NCBI GenBank assembly: GCA_013178005.1
Contig: JABLXL010000011.1
Location: forward strand, 1-64,000
Length of the DNA stretch: 64,000 nt
DNA from: Actinomycetota bacterium
GTDB taxonomy: Bacteria > Actinomycetota > Geothermincolia > Geothermincolales > RBG-13-55-18
Direction of reading: 5' to 3'
Below, in pieces: positions 1 to 8,692 of this stretch. Made by a program: the position numbers and the translations under genes. The notes under the pieces are model-generated. The model was given only the letters and a program-made list of their open reading frames with translations, ran no database searches and was not told the origin of the DNA. Position 1 is the first letter of the stretch, and the number at the start of each line of letters is the position of its first letter.

Positions 1-213
1 CCCCACCAGCCTGACGATGGCTTGCCGGTTGGGGAAGATGCCCACCACGTCGGTGCGCCGCCTGATCTCCCGGTTGAGCCGCTCCAGCGGATTGTTGGAC
101 CAGATCTGCCGCCAGTGTGCCTTGGGGTAGGCGGCAAAGGCCAAGCCTACGCGGTTCCGCTCGTTCACTTTTCCGCCCTCTATGCGAAGCTCGCGTCGCG
201 CCTTGGCGAACTT
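1..213 (-). mobile_element. IS256-family transposase remnant (C-terminal part, window edge)
   Basis: The minus strand reads a typical IS256/mutator transposase C-terminal block, including the family motifs [18 protein letters not shown] and [14 protein letters not shown]. Upstream, the same frame reaches a stop codon at 214-216 and similarity to the family fades, so the 5' two thirds of the gene are missing or scrambled. The true C-terminus lies beyond the left edge of the window. I read this as a decayed insertion sequence, not an active element. No inverted repeat could be identified. Confidence 0.8.
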
Positions 214-339
214 TCAAGCGCCCTCCGCATCCGGGTCGAACACCTGCCTCGCGAGGCCCTCATAAGAATAGGCTGGGAACCATCTTCCTCATGGGACAAC
301 CGGCAGCCCAGCCCTCAGAAAAGGCGCAAATGCCCTCGG

Positions 340-909
340 TCAATCGTCCAGTCGGTATTCTTCGCGCAGGAAATCCACCCAGGGCTTGAAGGATTCGATC
401 TCCTCCGGGGTCATCTCGTCCAGGTAGATGGTGGGAATCCCGGCGACCAGGTCAACCAGGCGCACCGCGGCCTTGTTGTAGCGCACGATGGTGGGAAGGT
501 GCCCCTTTAGCTTGATCTTTCCCTGCATGAGCGCCTTAACCACGTCGAGCTCCTTGGTCATCACCTGCTTCCAGCGGTCGTAGCTCGCGGTGAGCACGTA
601 ATCCCCCGTCTCGCCCACCCCCTTGGGAACCAGCCGCACCGACCTGCAGTCGCCGTGCCAGAGGTCGATGAGCAGGTACATGTCTTCATCCAGACCAACC
701 GAGGGTTCTGCGATGATATGGATCACCACCGTTCCCTCCCAACCCTGAGCCAGCTTGCGGTATTCCTCGTCGTTTCTTATGAGTGATTCGTAGGTGGCTA
801 TCCATGCGGGAGTGCCCATTATATAGGGCTCCCTCTCCACCTCGAGAAGATCCGCCATCAAGGCGGTAAATGAATCCTCCCACTCCTTGGTGCCGTAAGC
901 GTAGGACAT
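340..909 (-). CDS. SCP2 sterol-binding-like domain protein
   Basis: A 189-residue soluble protein with an SCP2-like core: an N-terminal helical part, then beta strands around GDCRSVRLVPKG (residues 87-97) and the family's hallmark ALMQGKIKLKGHL (about 127-138). SCP2-fold proteins bind acyl-CoA, sterols or other lipids in a hydrophobic tunnel and are often found beside beta-oxidation genes, which fits the acyl-CoA dehydrogenase, thiolase and dienoyl-CoA reductase-like genes that follow. No signal peptide or membrane segment is seen. The ATG at 909 has GGGAGG seven bases upstream. It appears to be a single-gene unit followed by the IS256 remnant. The ligand cannot be told from sequence. Confidence 0.75.
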   Translation of the reverse strand: MSYAYGTKEWEDSFTALMADLLEVEREPYIMGTPAWIATYESLIRNDEEYRKLAQGWEGTVVIHIIAEPSVGLDEDMYLLIDLWHGDCRSVRLVPKGVGETGDYVLTASYDRWKQVMTKELDVVKALMQGKIKLKGHLPTIVRYNKAAVRLVDLVAGIPTIYLDEMTPEEIESFKPWVDFLREEYRLDD

Positions 910-1212
910 GCCGACCTCCCTTTCTCCGGGTCGCTGCCGCGCCCATCCACTATAAGGATTTACCCTAGGTATGGAATGATAGCATCATCATGAAAGCGAT
1001 GATGACACGGAGGCCTTCGCGAGCCGACAGTTGAACGGCACGCCTCGCGGCCACAGCCTCGGTGTTCGCCGCGCTAGATGATTGCTCAGGTGAAAATAGC
1101 CCTAAATCTGTTATCCCGCCCCACCCACGCAAGGCGTGCGCGGGTATGGAATATACTGGCATAACGTCCTGCTGACAATTTTGACCCTCACTCCTGACAG
1201 CACCCCCAAAAT

Positions 1213-1246
1213 GGGGTCGTATCTTGAATTATTCCTCGCTTTGCTT
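1213..1246 (+). repeat. REP-like repeat, family A copy 1
   Basis: A 34-bp sequence beginning GGGGTCGTATCTTGAATTAT and ending TTTGCTT, repeated almost exactly at 20588, 20728, 29450 (inverted) and 29491 (inverted). This copy lies 108 bp beyond the stop of the 3-hydroxyacyl-CoA dehydrogenase gene. The GGGGTC start resembles the ends of REP elements moved by REP-associated tyrosine transposases (RAYT), but no such transposase is in the window. Confidence 0.8.
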
Positions 1247-1282
1247 TGTCCGAGACGCTTCCGCCACTCCGCTGTTTTTCAT

Positions 1283-1321
1283 CCGGGCCGCATCGAGACT
1301 TCGTCTCAAGCCCGGTTTTTC
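1283..1321 (+). terminator. Stem-loop with T-run beside REP copy 1
   Basis: CCGGGC (1283-1288) pairs with GCCCGG (1310-1315), with an inner GAGAC/GTCTC stem around a TTC loop, followed by a run of five to six T on the plus strand. This looks like a rho-independent terminator for plus-strand transcription, yet no plus-strand gene precedes it; it may instead be the hairpin part of the adjacent repeat. The rest of 910-1353 holds no recognisable gene. Confidence 0.45.
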
Positions 1322-1353
1322 CTCAAGAAAGCAAGGCAGGCTTTCCCAGAACC

Positions 1354-2307
1354 TCATACCGGCTCGAAAGCGCCTATTTCCTCAAGACGATCGAGCATCT
1401 GCAGGTAACGGCGGTCCCGCTCTGCCAGGATCTCGGCCTCCGAGCGCTCCCCATAGTCGTAGATGCCCCTGGCGGTCTTGGCTCCGAGGTGCCCCGCCTC
1501 CACCTTGTCCGCGATAAAGCGGTTGGTGAGCCCGTAACTCTTCATCAGGTCAAGAACCAGGTCCAACCCGGTGAAATCCAGACTCTGCACCACCCCCACC
1601 ACCGGGAGGCGTATCCCCAGGCTGCTCTTGACCGCGCGATCGATGTCCTCCGGGGTAACCAGCCCGCTGCCGAGCAGCTCGAAGACCGCCAGGGAGATCA
1701 TGTTCTGGATCTTGTTGACGATGAAGGCGCGGGTGAACCCCTTCATCGCCACTGGCGCCTTGCCCAAGCGTTCCAGCAGCGCCACGGTCGCGGAGACCGC
1801 CTCCGGCGAGGTCTCGGCTCCCGGAACCACCTCCACCAGGGGGATGATATGAGGGGGCAGGAACCAGTGGGCGATGAGCAGCCGCTGCGGCCTCTCGACC
1901 TCCGCGAACTCGAATATGTCCAGCCCGGAGGTATTGCTGGCGATGATCACGTCCTCGGGGCACAGCGCGTCCAGTCGGGAGAAAAGCTCCTTTTTCACCT
2001 CCGGAACCTCGGGGACCGCTTCCACCACGAAGTCCACGCCCCGCGCCCCATCCTCCAGATCGGTTGTGGTGCCTATGCGCGCGATTATCGCGGAGGTCTC
2101 GTCTTGCCCCAGCTTGCCGCAAGCGGACATCACGCCTAGGCTTGCCTCGATAAGCCTTGTGGCCCGGTCCAGCACATCCTCGCTCACGTCGATGAGCCTG
2201 ACCTCTATTCCCGCGCGCGCGAAGACGAGGGCGATCCCGTGCCCCATCTGTCCCGCGCCCACCACCGCCGCGCTCTTGATCTGCTCACGATACCCGGAGT
2301 CGTTCAT
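1354..2307 (-). CDS. 3-hydroxyacyl-CoA dehydrogenase family protein
   Basis: This NAD-dependent dehydrogenase (317 residues) should oxidise a 3-hydroxyacyl-CoA to the 3-ketoacyl-CoA, the third step of beta-oxidation, or run in reverse. The N-terminal Rossmann motif is GAGQMG (17-22). Catalytic residues typical of the family are present: His147 in HWFLPP, Glu159 in LVEVV, and Asn199. The HWFLPP motif differs from the usual HFFNP and resembles the lambda-crystallin/gulonate dehydrogenase side of the family, so a non-fatty-acid hydroxy substrate is possible. The C-terminal helical domain is complete. It starts one base after the stop of the DUF169 gene, so the two are probably co-transcribed and translationally coupled. 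Confidence 0.88.
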   Translation of the reverse strand: MNDSGYREQIKSAAVVGAGQMGHGIALVFARAGIEVRLIDVSEDVLDRATRLIEASLGVMSACGKLGQDETSAIIARIGTTTDLEDGARGVDFVVEAVPEVPEVKKELFSRLDALCPEDVIIASNTSGLDIFEFAEVERPQRLLIAHWFLPPHIIPLVEVVPGAETSPEAVSATVALLERLGKAPVAMKGFTRAFIVNKIQNMISLAVFELLGSGLVTPEDIDRAVKSSLGIRLPVVGVVQSLDFTGLDLVLDLMKSYGLTNRFIADKVEAGHLGAKTARGIYDYGERSEAEILAERDRRYLQMLDRLEEIGAFEPV

Positions 2308-2308
2308 C

Positions 2309-3088
2309 TCAATCGCCCGCTCCCTGCCCGAACTTCGCCACCAGGTCCACGAAGGGAAGATGGTAATCCATGAAGGTCGGAACGGGGTAGCGGACGCCCC
2401 TGGAAGCGGTGGCCTCCAGCCCTTCGAGAACCCTCTCCGCCCACGAGGCCGGAAACGCGAATATCATCTCGTCGTCCTGGGTGGCGGCGAAGACGCGATC
2501 CCCGTTTCCCGGGAGCGCAGCCCTGGGCATGTCGGCGAGAAAGGTCCCGATCAGCCCCTCGTTACAGGAACCGCCGATACCCCCGAAGGCCGCCTGTACT
2601 CTCTCTCCCGTCCACCTCGACGTGGCCTGCACCAGACGCATGACCTGCGCGGGTGTGCCGTACACCATCGCCAGGTGCGGCTCGACCCGGGCACGCGTAA
2701 GGGGGAAAATGACCAGGGCAGGGTACCTGCCCGCCTCCAGCTTCGCCATCCCCCCGGACTTTTTCCTTGCCGTCTCCTCGTCGCGCGCGTAGTTCATCAC
2801 CTGCAGGAAGGATGCCATGAGAGCCTCCTCTCCTCCCTGCCCCCAACCGAGGGCTGCCGAAGCCAGGGGACAGCTCGACTGTTCCCGGTCGAAGTACAAG
2901 GTGAGGCCTCGACGCCTGCTGATAGAGAAGGCCTGGCAGATGGCGATGGGACAACCAGACTCGTCGATGGGCCGCCGCGCCCTCTCGGGCGCCGCTTCCC
3001 CCTCGGCAAGAAACCTTATGCCCAGGGGAAAGGTCGCAGGGCGGAGATGTTCCTCCAACTTCTTCCCCACTTCAACCCAGTTCTCCAT
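2309..3088 (-). CDS. DUF169 family protein
   Basis: A 259-residue protein of the DUF169 family, recognisable from the N-terminal LGIRFLAEGEAAPE segment and the cysteine-containing CPIAICQAF and SSCPLASAALGWG blocks. The biochemical role of DUF169 is not established; members are common in anaerobes. The cysteines could bind a metal or cofactor, which is inference. I chose ATG 3088 (protein begins MENWVEVG) over an upstream start at 3148 because AAGGAGG sits five bases before it and the upstream 20 residues are low-complexity. It is the first gene of a two-gene operon with the 3-hydroxyacyl-CoA dehydrogenase. Confidence 0.8.
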   Translation of the reverse strand: MENWVEVGKKLEEHLRPATFPLGIRFLAEGEAAPERARRPIDESGCPIAICQAFSISRRRGLTLYFDREQSSCPLASAALGWGQGGEEALMASFLQVMNYARDEETARKKSGGMAKLEAGRYPALVIFPLTRARVEPHLAMVYGTPAQVMRLVQATSRWTGERVQAAFGGIGGSCNEGLIGTFLADMPRAALPGNGDRVFAATQDDEMIFAFPASWAERVLEGLEATASRGVRYPVPTFMDYHLPFVDLVAKFGQGAGD

Positions 3089-3327
3089 CCCAACCTCCTT
3101 CGGCCGTGCCGGCAAGGCGCCGGCGCCAGCACCCGAGCCGTCTATCAAATTATACCTTCATGAAAGCGCGGGTATTCCTCCGGCTCGAAAGGGGTCACTC
3201 TAAGGAAACATGGACCTCGCCCTACCCATGGCGCGCAAGAGATCTGGTAAGAACGCGATCAAGAGGCCGAATCAACAGTGGTTCAGGCTCGCCTTCCCCA
3301 CATAAGCAACGCACCAACGCCACCACT

Positions 3328-4404
3328 TCAGGGACGCGCCGCCCAGTATTCGAGATAGCAGCGCATCACGGACCAGTACCATTCCTCGTCAAAACCCATG
3401 AAGGCGCAGTGAGATCCGGTGGGAAGCACCCAGACATCCAGGTTGGGATTGTCGCGCCCAGCCTGGCGCAGCTCCTCCATCTCCCCCACCGGGCAGACGG
3501 GATCGTCCTCGGCGTGCACCAACAGCACCGGGCTATCGATTTCAGCCACGAAGTTCCTGGGGCTGGAGAGAGCGTATATGGCCTCCTCGCTCTTGCCGTA
3601 GTGGGGCGCGACGACCTCTCGCACGTAACGCCTGAAGTCAGGAGAGAAGGGCTTGTCTCCCAGCGATGAGACGGCTTCCTCCACCTTTCCCTGGCGCCGC
3701 ATCTCCAGGCGCCGTATCTCGGTCAAGAGGATGAAGGCCGCGTAATAGGGGAAGAAGGGATCTCCCACGGGGGGACGGCGGCTGAAACGGGAGACGATTT
3801 CCTCCATGGAGGCGAAACCGCTCCAGGCCATGACCCCCCCGGTGATATAGTGGTGCACCTCGTTCTGGTGAGCGGCGTTCATCACTGAGCTAGCTCCCAG
3901 GCTGTAGCCCACGGCGGCCACGCTGGTAACTCCTTCCATCTTACCCAGGTAACGGCACGCCCCCAGGATGTCCTGGCCTTCCTTCCACCCTCCGGTGGAA
4001 GGCGCATGGGAGAGGTCCCGGCTCTCCCCGAAATCGCGCAGGTCCAGCGCCAGCACGTTGAAATCCCATTCCGCGTAGGCTTTGAGGGCTGCCTCCATGA
4101 TGTAGTTCTTGTTCTTGGAGCCGTGGAAGCCGTGGCAGAAGACCACCCCGGGGCGCATGGCGCCGTCCCGGTGCAGCCCCAGGACCCCCACGAGGGGAGT
4201 GTCGTCGAGGCTGGGAAAGACGACCTTTTCAAAGGTATCGGGATAGGGACGAGGGCCTTCCGGCCTGTTCCCCAGAATGTCCATGCTTATGCGCGAGAAA
4301 TCGGGCGCGTAGGCACCCGCGAGGGCGAGGAGATAAGGCCTGCGCGGCGAGAAGGGAACCTCTCTAAGCATCCCGCCGATTTCCCTCATATCTTTGCCCG
4401 CCAT
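3328..4404 (-). CDS. alpha/beta hydrolase (esterase/acylaminoacyl-peptidase-like)
   Basis: A 358-residue alpha/beta-hydrolase fold protein. Ser168 in GYSLGAS is the likely nucleophile, Asp300/301 in HAEDDPVC the acid and His332 in TGSHCAF the base; the HGFHGSK segment at 91-97 supplies the oxyanion-hole loop. A cap-like insertion (about 205-275) is present, so the enzyme probably has a selective acyl or ester substrate. No secretion signal. An AGGAGG-like site (GGGAGGCAGG) precedes the start. It is followed on the same strand by nothing closely spaced; the MarR regulator is upstream (start at 4959) and could control it. The substrate is unknown. Confidence 0.8.
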   Translation of the reverse strand: MAGKDMREIGGMLREVPFSPRRPYLLALAGAYAPDFSRISMDILGNRPEGPRPYPDTFEKVVFPSLDDTPLVGVLGLHRDGAMRPGVVFCHGFHGSKNKNYIMEAALKAYAEWDFNVLALDLRDFGESRDLSHAPSTGGWKEGQDILGACRYLGKMEGVTSVAAVGYSLGASSVMNAAHQNEVHHYITGGVMAWSGFASMEEIVSRFSRRPPVGDPFFPYYAAFILLTEIRRLEMRRQGKVEEAVSSLGDKPFSPDFRRYVREVVAPHYGKSEEAIYALSSPRNFVAEIDSPVLLVHAEDDPVCPVGEMEELRQAGRDNPNLDVWVLPTGSHCAFMGFDEEWYWSVMRCYLEYWAARP

Positions 4405-4494
4405 CTCGAATTCCTGCCTCCCGTCCTGTTTCGCTCCTACAACCGCCTCTCCTGCATCACCGGCCGCAGGGTTTTTCCCGCTCTTACCTCGACA

Positions 4495-4959
4495 TCAACG
4501 GATCTCGCCGATACCTTCGTTGAGTTTACCGAGAGCCCCCAGGAGAGCCGCGGCCTCCGTCTCCGTCAGCCTGGCCATGATCCTCTCGCCCAGCCTGGTT
4601 ATCTCCGGGACCACCTTTTCCCTGAGCTCCTGAGCGAGCTCCTTTCCCTTGTCGGTCAGGGAGACGTACACCAGGCGGCGGTCCTCGCGGCTCCTTTTCC
4701 TCTTCACCAGGCCCTTAGCCTCCAGCCTGTCCACAAGCCCGGTCACTGTGCAGCGGGCGCGGGAAAGCCCCTCGCTGAGCTGGCCCAGGGTCTGTGAACC
4801 GGCCTTGCTGAGCAGGAGGATGGCCTTGAACTGGGCGAAGGTGATGGAGTTCTCGCGCAGCCACTTGCCGGTCTTCTCGTTCCAGGCCTCCGCTATACCC
4901 ATGGCCGCGTCGATCACCTTGTCGAACCCGTTTTTCCTGTTTTCCGCCTCCTCGGCCAC
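4495..4959 (-). CDS. MarR-family transcriptional regulator
   Basis: A winged-helix regulator of the MarR family. The body shows ITFAQFKAILLLS, QTLGQLSEGLSRARCTVTGLVDRLEAKGLV (helix-turn-helix) and the beta-wing RKRSREDRRLVYVSLTDKG, followed by the C-terminal dimerisation helix. I place the start at GTG 4959, which has GGAGGG four bases upstream and gives 154 residues, the usual family length; reading further upstream would run translation through the promoter-like AT-rich repeats at 4990-5015. It sits between two lipid-type enzymes and probably responds to an aromatic or acyl ligand and represses itself or its downstream hydrolase gene. Confidence 0.85.
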   Translation of the reverse strand: MAEEAENRKNGFDKVIDAAMGIAEAWNEKTGKWLRENSITFAQFKAILLLSKAGSQTLGQLSEGLSRARCTVTGLVDRLEAKGLVKRKRSREDRRLVYVSLTDKGKELAQELREKVVPEITRLGERIMARLTETEAAALLGALGKLNEGIGEIR

Positions 4960-4989
4960 TATTCCCTCCGCGGTTTCCACACATAATGT

Positions 4990-5015
4990 TTGTATAAAAA
5001 CTATTTGTATAAAAA
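4990..5015 (-). promoter_or_regulatory. Direct-repeat operator/promoter of the MarR gene
   Basis: TTGTATAAAAA occurs twice, at 4990-5000 and 5005-5015, 15 bp apart, in an otherwise GC-rich stretch just upstream of the MarR start. On the minus strand it yields TATACA-like -10 elements. The spacing and position suggest an autoregulatory operator overlapping the promoter; binding is inferred. Confidence 0.45.
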
Positions 5016-5149
5016 TCGCATATCCACGCATGGATGTCAACGTCAGCGAATGTTTAGCTTTCACTCAGGAACAACTGGGCGGCCTCTCCTCTTTGCTTCT
5101 CAGACCTTCCCACGAAAGAATCGCAGCAGCGATTGCTTTGTTTATTTGC

Positions 5150-5878
5150 CTAACGATTCCTCCGCAGAAGCCCCAAAAGCTTGGTGGATTTCGCCATGGC
5201 GCGAAACGCGCGGCTGTCTTCGCGGGGCAGGATGCCCACGGACTGCATAGCGTCCAGGATGTCGTAGAGGGTCTCCCCCTCGTACATTCGCCTGTCCGCG
5301 TTGAAGTGGTAGCGGTCCACCGCCGCACACTGCACGAAGGCGCCGGTCCCGTGGATAGCGGGAGCTGTCTCATCGTATGGATACAGTCGGAGCGGTCCAT
5401 CCCAGTGTCCGCTGCCGATGTAGCGCACCACGATGCGCACCTCTCCGTCGGGAGCTATATCGAGGTATATCTGGCCCGGAAGGGGGTCGTACCTCCAGTC
5501 GGGGATGGCGTCGAAGAAGGCGAAGTTGTACTTAACGAATTCGTCCAGCCCGACTATGGTGCGGCCGAGAGAGGATACGTCCTTATAGCGCAGGTCCGGC
5601 TCATATAACTCGTGGTTGAGGGACATGTCGCGCATGAGCCAGCTCCACCAGTACTTTTTCGCCCACTCCAGGGTCCAGCCCACGTCGATGCCTCGCTCCG
5701 CGTAGTACTGGATCTTGCGCTCGTAGTCCACGAACCACTGCCTGGTCATGGCGTTGAGCTCGGGCTCGGTGATGACGCGGACTTTTCCTCCACCGCGATT
5801 GCCGGGCAGGTACTCCGGCAGCGGCTGCCGCAGCCTCGGCGTGGCCAGGGCCTTCTCGAACTCCGCCTCGTCGAACAT
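5150..5878 (-). CDS. SnoaL/ester-cyclase-like (NTF2-fold) protein
   Basis: A 242-residue soluble protein whose central part (about 100-205) resembles the SnoaL-like polyketide cyclase/NTF2 superfamily: FVKYNFAFFDAIPDWRYD, followed by IVVRYIGSGHWDGPL and a final strand AAVDRYHFNADRRMYEG. Members act as small-molecule cyclases, isomerases or binding proteins. An N-terminal extension of about 90 residues rich in Trp and Arg is unusual and its role is unknown. A GAGGGGGAG site lies just upstream of the ATG. The gene stands alone between the MarR gene and a 550-bp intergenic stretch. The fold call is moderate; no catalytic residues can be assigned safely. Confidence 0.55.
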   Translation of the reverse strand: MFDEAEFEKALATPRLRQPLPEYLPGNRGGGKVRVITEPELNAMTRQWFVDYERKIQYYAERGIDVGWTLEWAKKYWWSWLMRDMSLNHELYEPDLRYKDVSSLGRTIVGLDEFVKYNFAFFDAIPDWRYDPLPGQIYLDIAPDGEVRIVVRYIGSGHWDGPLRLYPYDETAPAIHGTGAFVQCAAVDRYHFNADRRMYEGETLYDILDAMQSVGILPREDSRAFRAMAKSTKLLGLLRRNR

Positions 5879-6433
5879 GCCGCACTCCCCCTCCCTGTCT
5901 CTTCCTGGGATATCCTCCCAGGATCCCTATCTCCCCGCTTCCCGTTGAGGCCGGGACCACGCGCATTGCGGCGCTTGCGAAAAAGACCCAGGCGCACATG
6001 TTGCGTACCCGAGCTCCCGGCCCGGTTCCAATTATACATGCGTGCGGCGCGCAGCAGCGTAGCGGAAGCGAGTCGAGCCGGCGTTCGGCGGCGGATCGGA
6101 AACGGGTCGCTTTATGCGCACGGCAGCAGGCCAGGGCAGGTCTATCCCGACCTGCGGCTGATGGTCGAGGCGGCGCCTGAGAAAGGCCGGTCCCCACTCT
6201 CGCCCTCCGAGCGAATCGATGGGGCGGGCAAGCTGCAAGTCCAGGCGGCGCCCGAGAAAGGCCGGGCCGCGAAGGCTAACTCGAAGCCGGTTTTGGAGAG
6301 GTCTTGGAATCCCCAGGCGGCCCTGGACGGCCATGCCTTTTATAAGACGGATCAGACGGCGGCCGTGAGCCTTCCCGAGACCGGTGCCCCCACGCAGCGA
6401 ATGGCACGGATGCAGATCTTCCGCTCCCGCCTA
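5879..6433. other. Intergenic stretch with a short direct repeat
   Basis: No gene is supported here. A segment of about 27 bp around GAGGCGGCGCCTGAGAAAGG (from 6164) recurs from 6239 with few changes, a period of 75 bp. The base composition is that of the surrounding genes, so this may be an eroded coding region; I cannot identify it. Confidence 0.4.
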
Positions 6434-7207
6434 TCAGGGGAATCCCCAGTACCCCCCGGTAATGCAGCCGCCGTCCACAGCGATGATGGCCCCGTTCACG
6501 TAGGCGGCCTTCTCGGAGCTGAGGAAGAGGATCACGTTTCCTATATCCTCGGGCACGCCTATGCGACCCGCAGGTATCTGCAGCTCGACCTTGGCGTAAA
6601 CCTGCTCCACCACGCTGCGCTCAAAACCGGCCCGTTCGTAGATGGGGGTATCCACCCAGCCCGGCATTATGCAGTTGGCACGGATGCCCTTAAGATCCCT
6701 CGCCAGGTGCTTGGTGTACTTGAGCACCGCCGCCTTGGCGGATGAGTAAAGAAAATGGTGATCGAAGAACTCCACCACCGCTGCTCCCGAGGAGATGTTG
6801 ACGATGGATGGGTTTGAGGACGCCTTGAGCAAGGGCAGGAAGTTCGTGACCATGAGCATGGTCCCCTTTACGTCCACCTCGTAGTGGTAGTAGAAATCCT
6901 CTTCGGTCATGGCCTCCACGGGGGTGAGCCTGCCCGTGGCTGCGTTGTTGACCAGGACGTCCAGCTTCCCGAACTCACCCCTCACAAAGTCGGCAAGCGC
7001 GCGCACCTTTTCCGCGTTGGATACGTCGCACACCTTTCCGATATATCTCTCCCCCAGCTCCGCCGCAGCCTTTTTCAGCCCTTCCTCGTCGATGTCGGGC
7101 GAGATGACCGTGGCGCCCTCCTCGATGAACAGGCGAGCCGTCCCCAGGCCTATACCCGAGGCTGCGCCGCTGATGACCACTACGAAATCCTTGAACTCCG
7201 GGTACAT
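6434..7207 (-). CDS. SDR-family NAD(P)-dependent oxidoreductase
   Basis: A classical short-chain dehydrogenase/reductase of 257 residues. The cofactor motif is SGAASGIG (13-20), the strand-4 motif NNAA (87-90), and the catalytic set Ser139/140, Tyr154 and Lys158 (YSSAK) is intact. Asp at the end of beta-2 (SPDIDEE) favours NAD over NADP. The C-terminus reads VDGGCITGGYWG, the usual substrate-loop and dimer end. It probably acts on a hydroxyl or keto group of a lipid, steroid or 3-hydroxyacyl compound, in keeping with the acyl-CoA genes around it. A GGAGGAAATGA leader precedes the ATG. Confidence 0.88.
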   Translation of the reverse strand: MYPEFKDFVVVISGAASGIGLGTARLFIEEGATVISPDIDEEGLKKAAAELGERYIGKVCDVSNAEKVRALADFVRGEFGKLDVLVNNAATGRLTPVEAMTEEDFYYHYEVDVKGTMLMVTNFLPLLKASSNPSIVNISSGAAVVEFFDHHFLYSSAKAAVLKYTKHLARDLKGIRANCIMPGWVDTPIYERAGFERSVVEQVYAKVELQIPAGRIGVPEDIGNVILFLSSEKAAYVNGAIIAVDGGCITGGYWGFP

Positions 7208-7380
7208 GATTCATTTCCTCCTTTCACGGATCCGATCCAAAAAACATGCCCCAAATCAGCAAAGCGCTCGCTTCGCCAGAATATTCTCGAAACGCTATCG
7301 AGAGAGGCGGCTGCCCTTTGAAAACCCCGGCTCCGAAGCCCGGACATGGGACAAAGGCCGTGCCCATCATCCGCTTCGCC

Positions 7381-8568
7381 TCAATCCACCACCGCCTCAT
7401 GCACCAGGTCCGAGAGGCGCTGATGCCTCTCCACGCTGGGCCCCTCCTCCATGAGGCCGGCGGAGAGGAAGACGTAGGTGAGGTCGCGCTCCGGGTCCAC
7501 CCAGAAGATGGTGCTGCCGGCCCCGAGCCCCGCGAAGCTCCCCGGGGAGGCCTTGAGCCCCAGCGGCGTGGGGAATTCGCCCTCGCCGCGCAGGAAGAAA
7601 GTGAGCCCGAGGTAAGCGGGGAAGTCGGGCCAGCCGTACATCTCGCGCGCGTAATCCCAGAGGCGGTTGACCATCTCCCCGGTCTGGTTGGAGGTGGCCT
7701 CGCGCACCGTCTCCGGCGAGAGGACGCGGACGCCGTCGAGCTCCCCGCCGCGGCGTATCATCTCCGCGAAGCGGAAGACGTCCGCGGCCGTGGACACCCC
7801 ACCGCCCGCGGGAAGCTCGGTCTCCTCGTTGGCCAGGAAGTTGAGCGCCTCCAAGAGCACCGGCTCGAATAGGCCGGGGGTACGGTCCCTTACCACCACC
7901 GGCACTACCCTTTCCCTGAGGCGGTCGGGCAGGCCGATTGCCGTGTCCTTCATGTTCAGGGGATCGAAGAGGTCCTCCTTCATGATCTGGCGGAAAGGGC
8001 GCTTGGCCTCGTCCAAGCGCGTGACCATGGTGGCGACCAGGGAGTGAGCGGTGATGGGATTGTAAGATACCACGGTGCCCGGACGGGCCAGGATGCGCTC
8101 ATTGCTCATGAAGGTGGTCACCGTCTCGATGTCGGCGAGCTGGTCCACGGGCAAGCCGTAGGGGATCTCGGTGTTGAGCCCGCTGGTGTGGGTGAGGACG
8201 TGCCTCACGGTGACGTTCTGCTTGCCTTTGATAGCGAACTCCGGGATGACCTCGGCGATGGGCGTGTCCAGGCGGAACTTGCCCTTCTCCACGTCCATGA
8301 GCACCCGCACCGCGGTCAACTTCTTGGTGATGGACATGATGAAGAAGACGTCGCCCAGGTCGGCCCGGCGCCCTTTCTCCAGGTCCGTCTTGCCCACCGC
8401 CTCGTGCAAGACCACCTTGCCGTGGCGGGCCACGACGAAGACAGCCCCGTCGTAAAGCCCCTTGTTGGTATCCTCCTCGACCGCCCGTTTCAGGCGCTGC
8501 AGACGCTCCGCGTCCATCCCCACCTCGCCGGGATCGACGAGGTCCATGGATAATATTTCCTCTGCCAT
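7381..8568 (-). CDS. Serine hydrolase, class C beta-lactamase/esterase family
   Basis: A 395-residue member of the beta-lactamase-related serine hydrolase family (EstB/LACTB-like). The SxxK motif is Ser79-Ile-Thr-Lys82, the family signature LTHTSGL is at 125-131, and the second catalytic motif appears as SYNP (168-171) where YxN is usual. No signal peptide is seen, so it is likely a cytoplasmic esterase or amidase, not a secreted beta-lactamase. GGAGGTCAGCC precedes the ATG at 8568. It lies 124 bp downstream of the dienoyl-CoA reductase-like gene and may be in the same transcript. The substrate is not predictable. Confidence 0.82.
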   Translation of the reverse strand: MAEEILSMDLVDPGEVGMDAERLQRLKRAVEEDTNKGLYDGAVFVVARHGKVVLHEAVGKTDLEKGRRADLGDVFFIMSITKKLTAVRVLMDVEKGKFRLDTPIAEVIPEFAIKGKQNVTVRHVLTHTSGLNTEIPYGLPVDQLADIETVTTFMSNERILARPGTVVSYNPITAHSLVATMVTRLDEAKRPFRQIMKEDLFDPLNMKDTAIGLPDRLRERVVPVVVRDRTPGLFEPVLLEALNFLANEETELPAGGGVSTAADVFRFAEMIRRGGELDGVRVLSPETVREATSNQTGEMVNRLWDYAREMYGWPDFPAYLGLTFFLRGEGEFPTPLGLKASPGSFAGLGAGSTIFWVDPERDLTYVFLSAGLMEEGPSVERHQRLSDLVHEAVVD

Positions 8569-8692
8569 GGCTGACCTCCTCCCCTAAAACTTCCCTTTGC
8601 GAATCGCGCCGGCGCCTCTGCGCGGTCGCGGCCGCCCCCCGTCTGGAATAACCTTGACATGTCCCGCCCCTGAACCATTCCGCTCCCTCTGT

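Noticed and set aside
1-510. Intact transposase or plus-strand protein at the left edge
   Set aside because: The minus-strand IS256 frame is interrupted by a stop at 214-216, and the plus-strand frame is antisense to it and to the SCP2 gene.
5612-6745. Long plus-strand open frame of 377 codons
   Set aside because: It runs antisense through the SnoaL-like and SDR genes, has no ribosome-binding site and no recognisable protein pattern; a shadow of high-GC coding DNA.
7381-8568. True class C beta-lactamase (antibiotic resistance)
   Set aside because: No signal peptide, and the second motif is SYNP instead of YxN; esterase-type relatives fit better.
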